Under the pieces are notes generated by a model. It did not search any database. It was not told where the DNA came from and saw only the letters and a list, made by a program, of their open reading frames with translations. 56,768 nucleotides of DNA from a virus. Location of the stretch: the IMG/VR virus record IMGVR_UViG_3300047462_000407, positions 1 through 56,768 of that record; one strand, 5' to 3'. Position 1 is the first letter of the stretch. Each line of letters opens with the position of its first letter. Shown piece by piece: positions 56,698 to 56,768 of the stretch. A program made the position numbers and the translations under genes.

Positions 56698-56768
56698 GAT
56701 TATATTGTAATAATTTCAATTGGTTGTTTAAAGAATAATTACTATCATACACCAATTTTGCTATATCT
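56698..56768. repeat. Terminal direct repeat (right copy)
   Basis: Matches bases 1-71 with one mismatch. See the left copy. Confidence 0.85.

Noticed and set aside
1-56768. Integrated prophage or temperate phage
   Set aside because: No integrase, attachment-site pair or phage repressor was recognised; the terminal repeat is explained by circular closure.

Overview
The window looks like a large, AT-rich (roughly 30% GC by eye) T4-related bacteriophage. The clearest evidence is the minus-strand head module at 46.1-50.2 kb in the T4 order core protein / prohead protease gp21 / scaffold gp22 / major capsid gp23. Supporting it are a gp13-like neck protein (5.9 kb), a gp15-like tail terminator (35.4 kb), a PAAR spike tip (53.2 kb), a fiber-like protein (30.0 kb), and a dispersed lysis set (spanin pair at 10.5-11.3 kb, GH19 endolysin at 34.8 kb). 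No terminase, portal, tail sheath or tube, DNA polymerase or integrase was recognised. The first 71 bases recur at the end with one mismatch, and one gene reads across that join. The window is therefore probably a circle of about 56.7 kb, either a complete replicon or an assembly product. It encodes a ColE2-type plasmid replicase at 54.9 kb, which is unexpected for a T4-like virus.

Layout. 0-3 kb: ADP-ribosyltransferase-like (ART-like) and other small effector-like proteins. 3-5.8 kb: zinc proteins, ribosome recycling factor, RlpA-like protein, NUDIX. 5.9-9.8 kb: neck protein, small genes, tRNA-Glu, -Asp and -Ile, and a 406-aa LGINP-type protein. 10-14 kb: AdoMet decarboxylase, spanins, HNH nuclease and an RNA ligase broken into two genes by a split intein. 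14-18 kb: J-protein, ClpA-type unfoldase, AT-hook-like protein, tRNA-Met and -Gly. 18.5-22.5 kb: AAA+ ATPase and unknown genes. 22.5-22.85 kb: a GC-richer gene-free stretch with promoter and terminator on the minus strand (candidate ncRNA). 23-27.4 kb: YfaP-like 674-aa protein and a coupled operon, tRNA-Val. 27.5-34 kb: NADAR, secreted protein, fiber, ART, CCA-adding enzyme, peptidyl-tRNA hydrolase Pth2. 34-43 kb: endolysin, gp15, many small ORFs including a paralogous family ending in D-A-x-L-F-K-L. 43.3-45.8 kb: two homing-type endonucleases. 46-50 kb: head module. 50-54 kb: small genes and the PAAR/Sm-like operon. 54.3-56.2 kb: replicase and a tagged protein.

How it fits together. About ten otherwise unrelated proteins (ARTs, GNAT-like, LGINP family, others) begin with nearly the same 7-10 residues, M-(K/R)-x-x-E-(I/L/V)-(F/Y/L)-(x)-E. 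This resembles the T4 capsid-targeting propeptide that gp21 removes, and a gp21 protease is encoded here. I infer a set of capsid-packaged, injected effectors. A second theme is translation and tRNA maintenance: six tRNAs, CCA-adding enzyme, RNA ligase, RRF and Pth2. A third is proteostasis: J-protein plus ClpA with an IGF ClpP-docking loop. Many start codons lie only 4-7 nt behind a -10 or late-promoter-like TAAATA box, suggesting leaderless mRNAs. Several genes carry single-base frameshifts; some may be sequencing indels, so the pseudogene calls are provisional.
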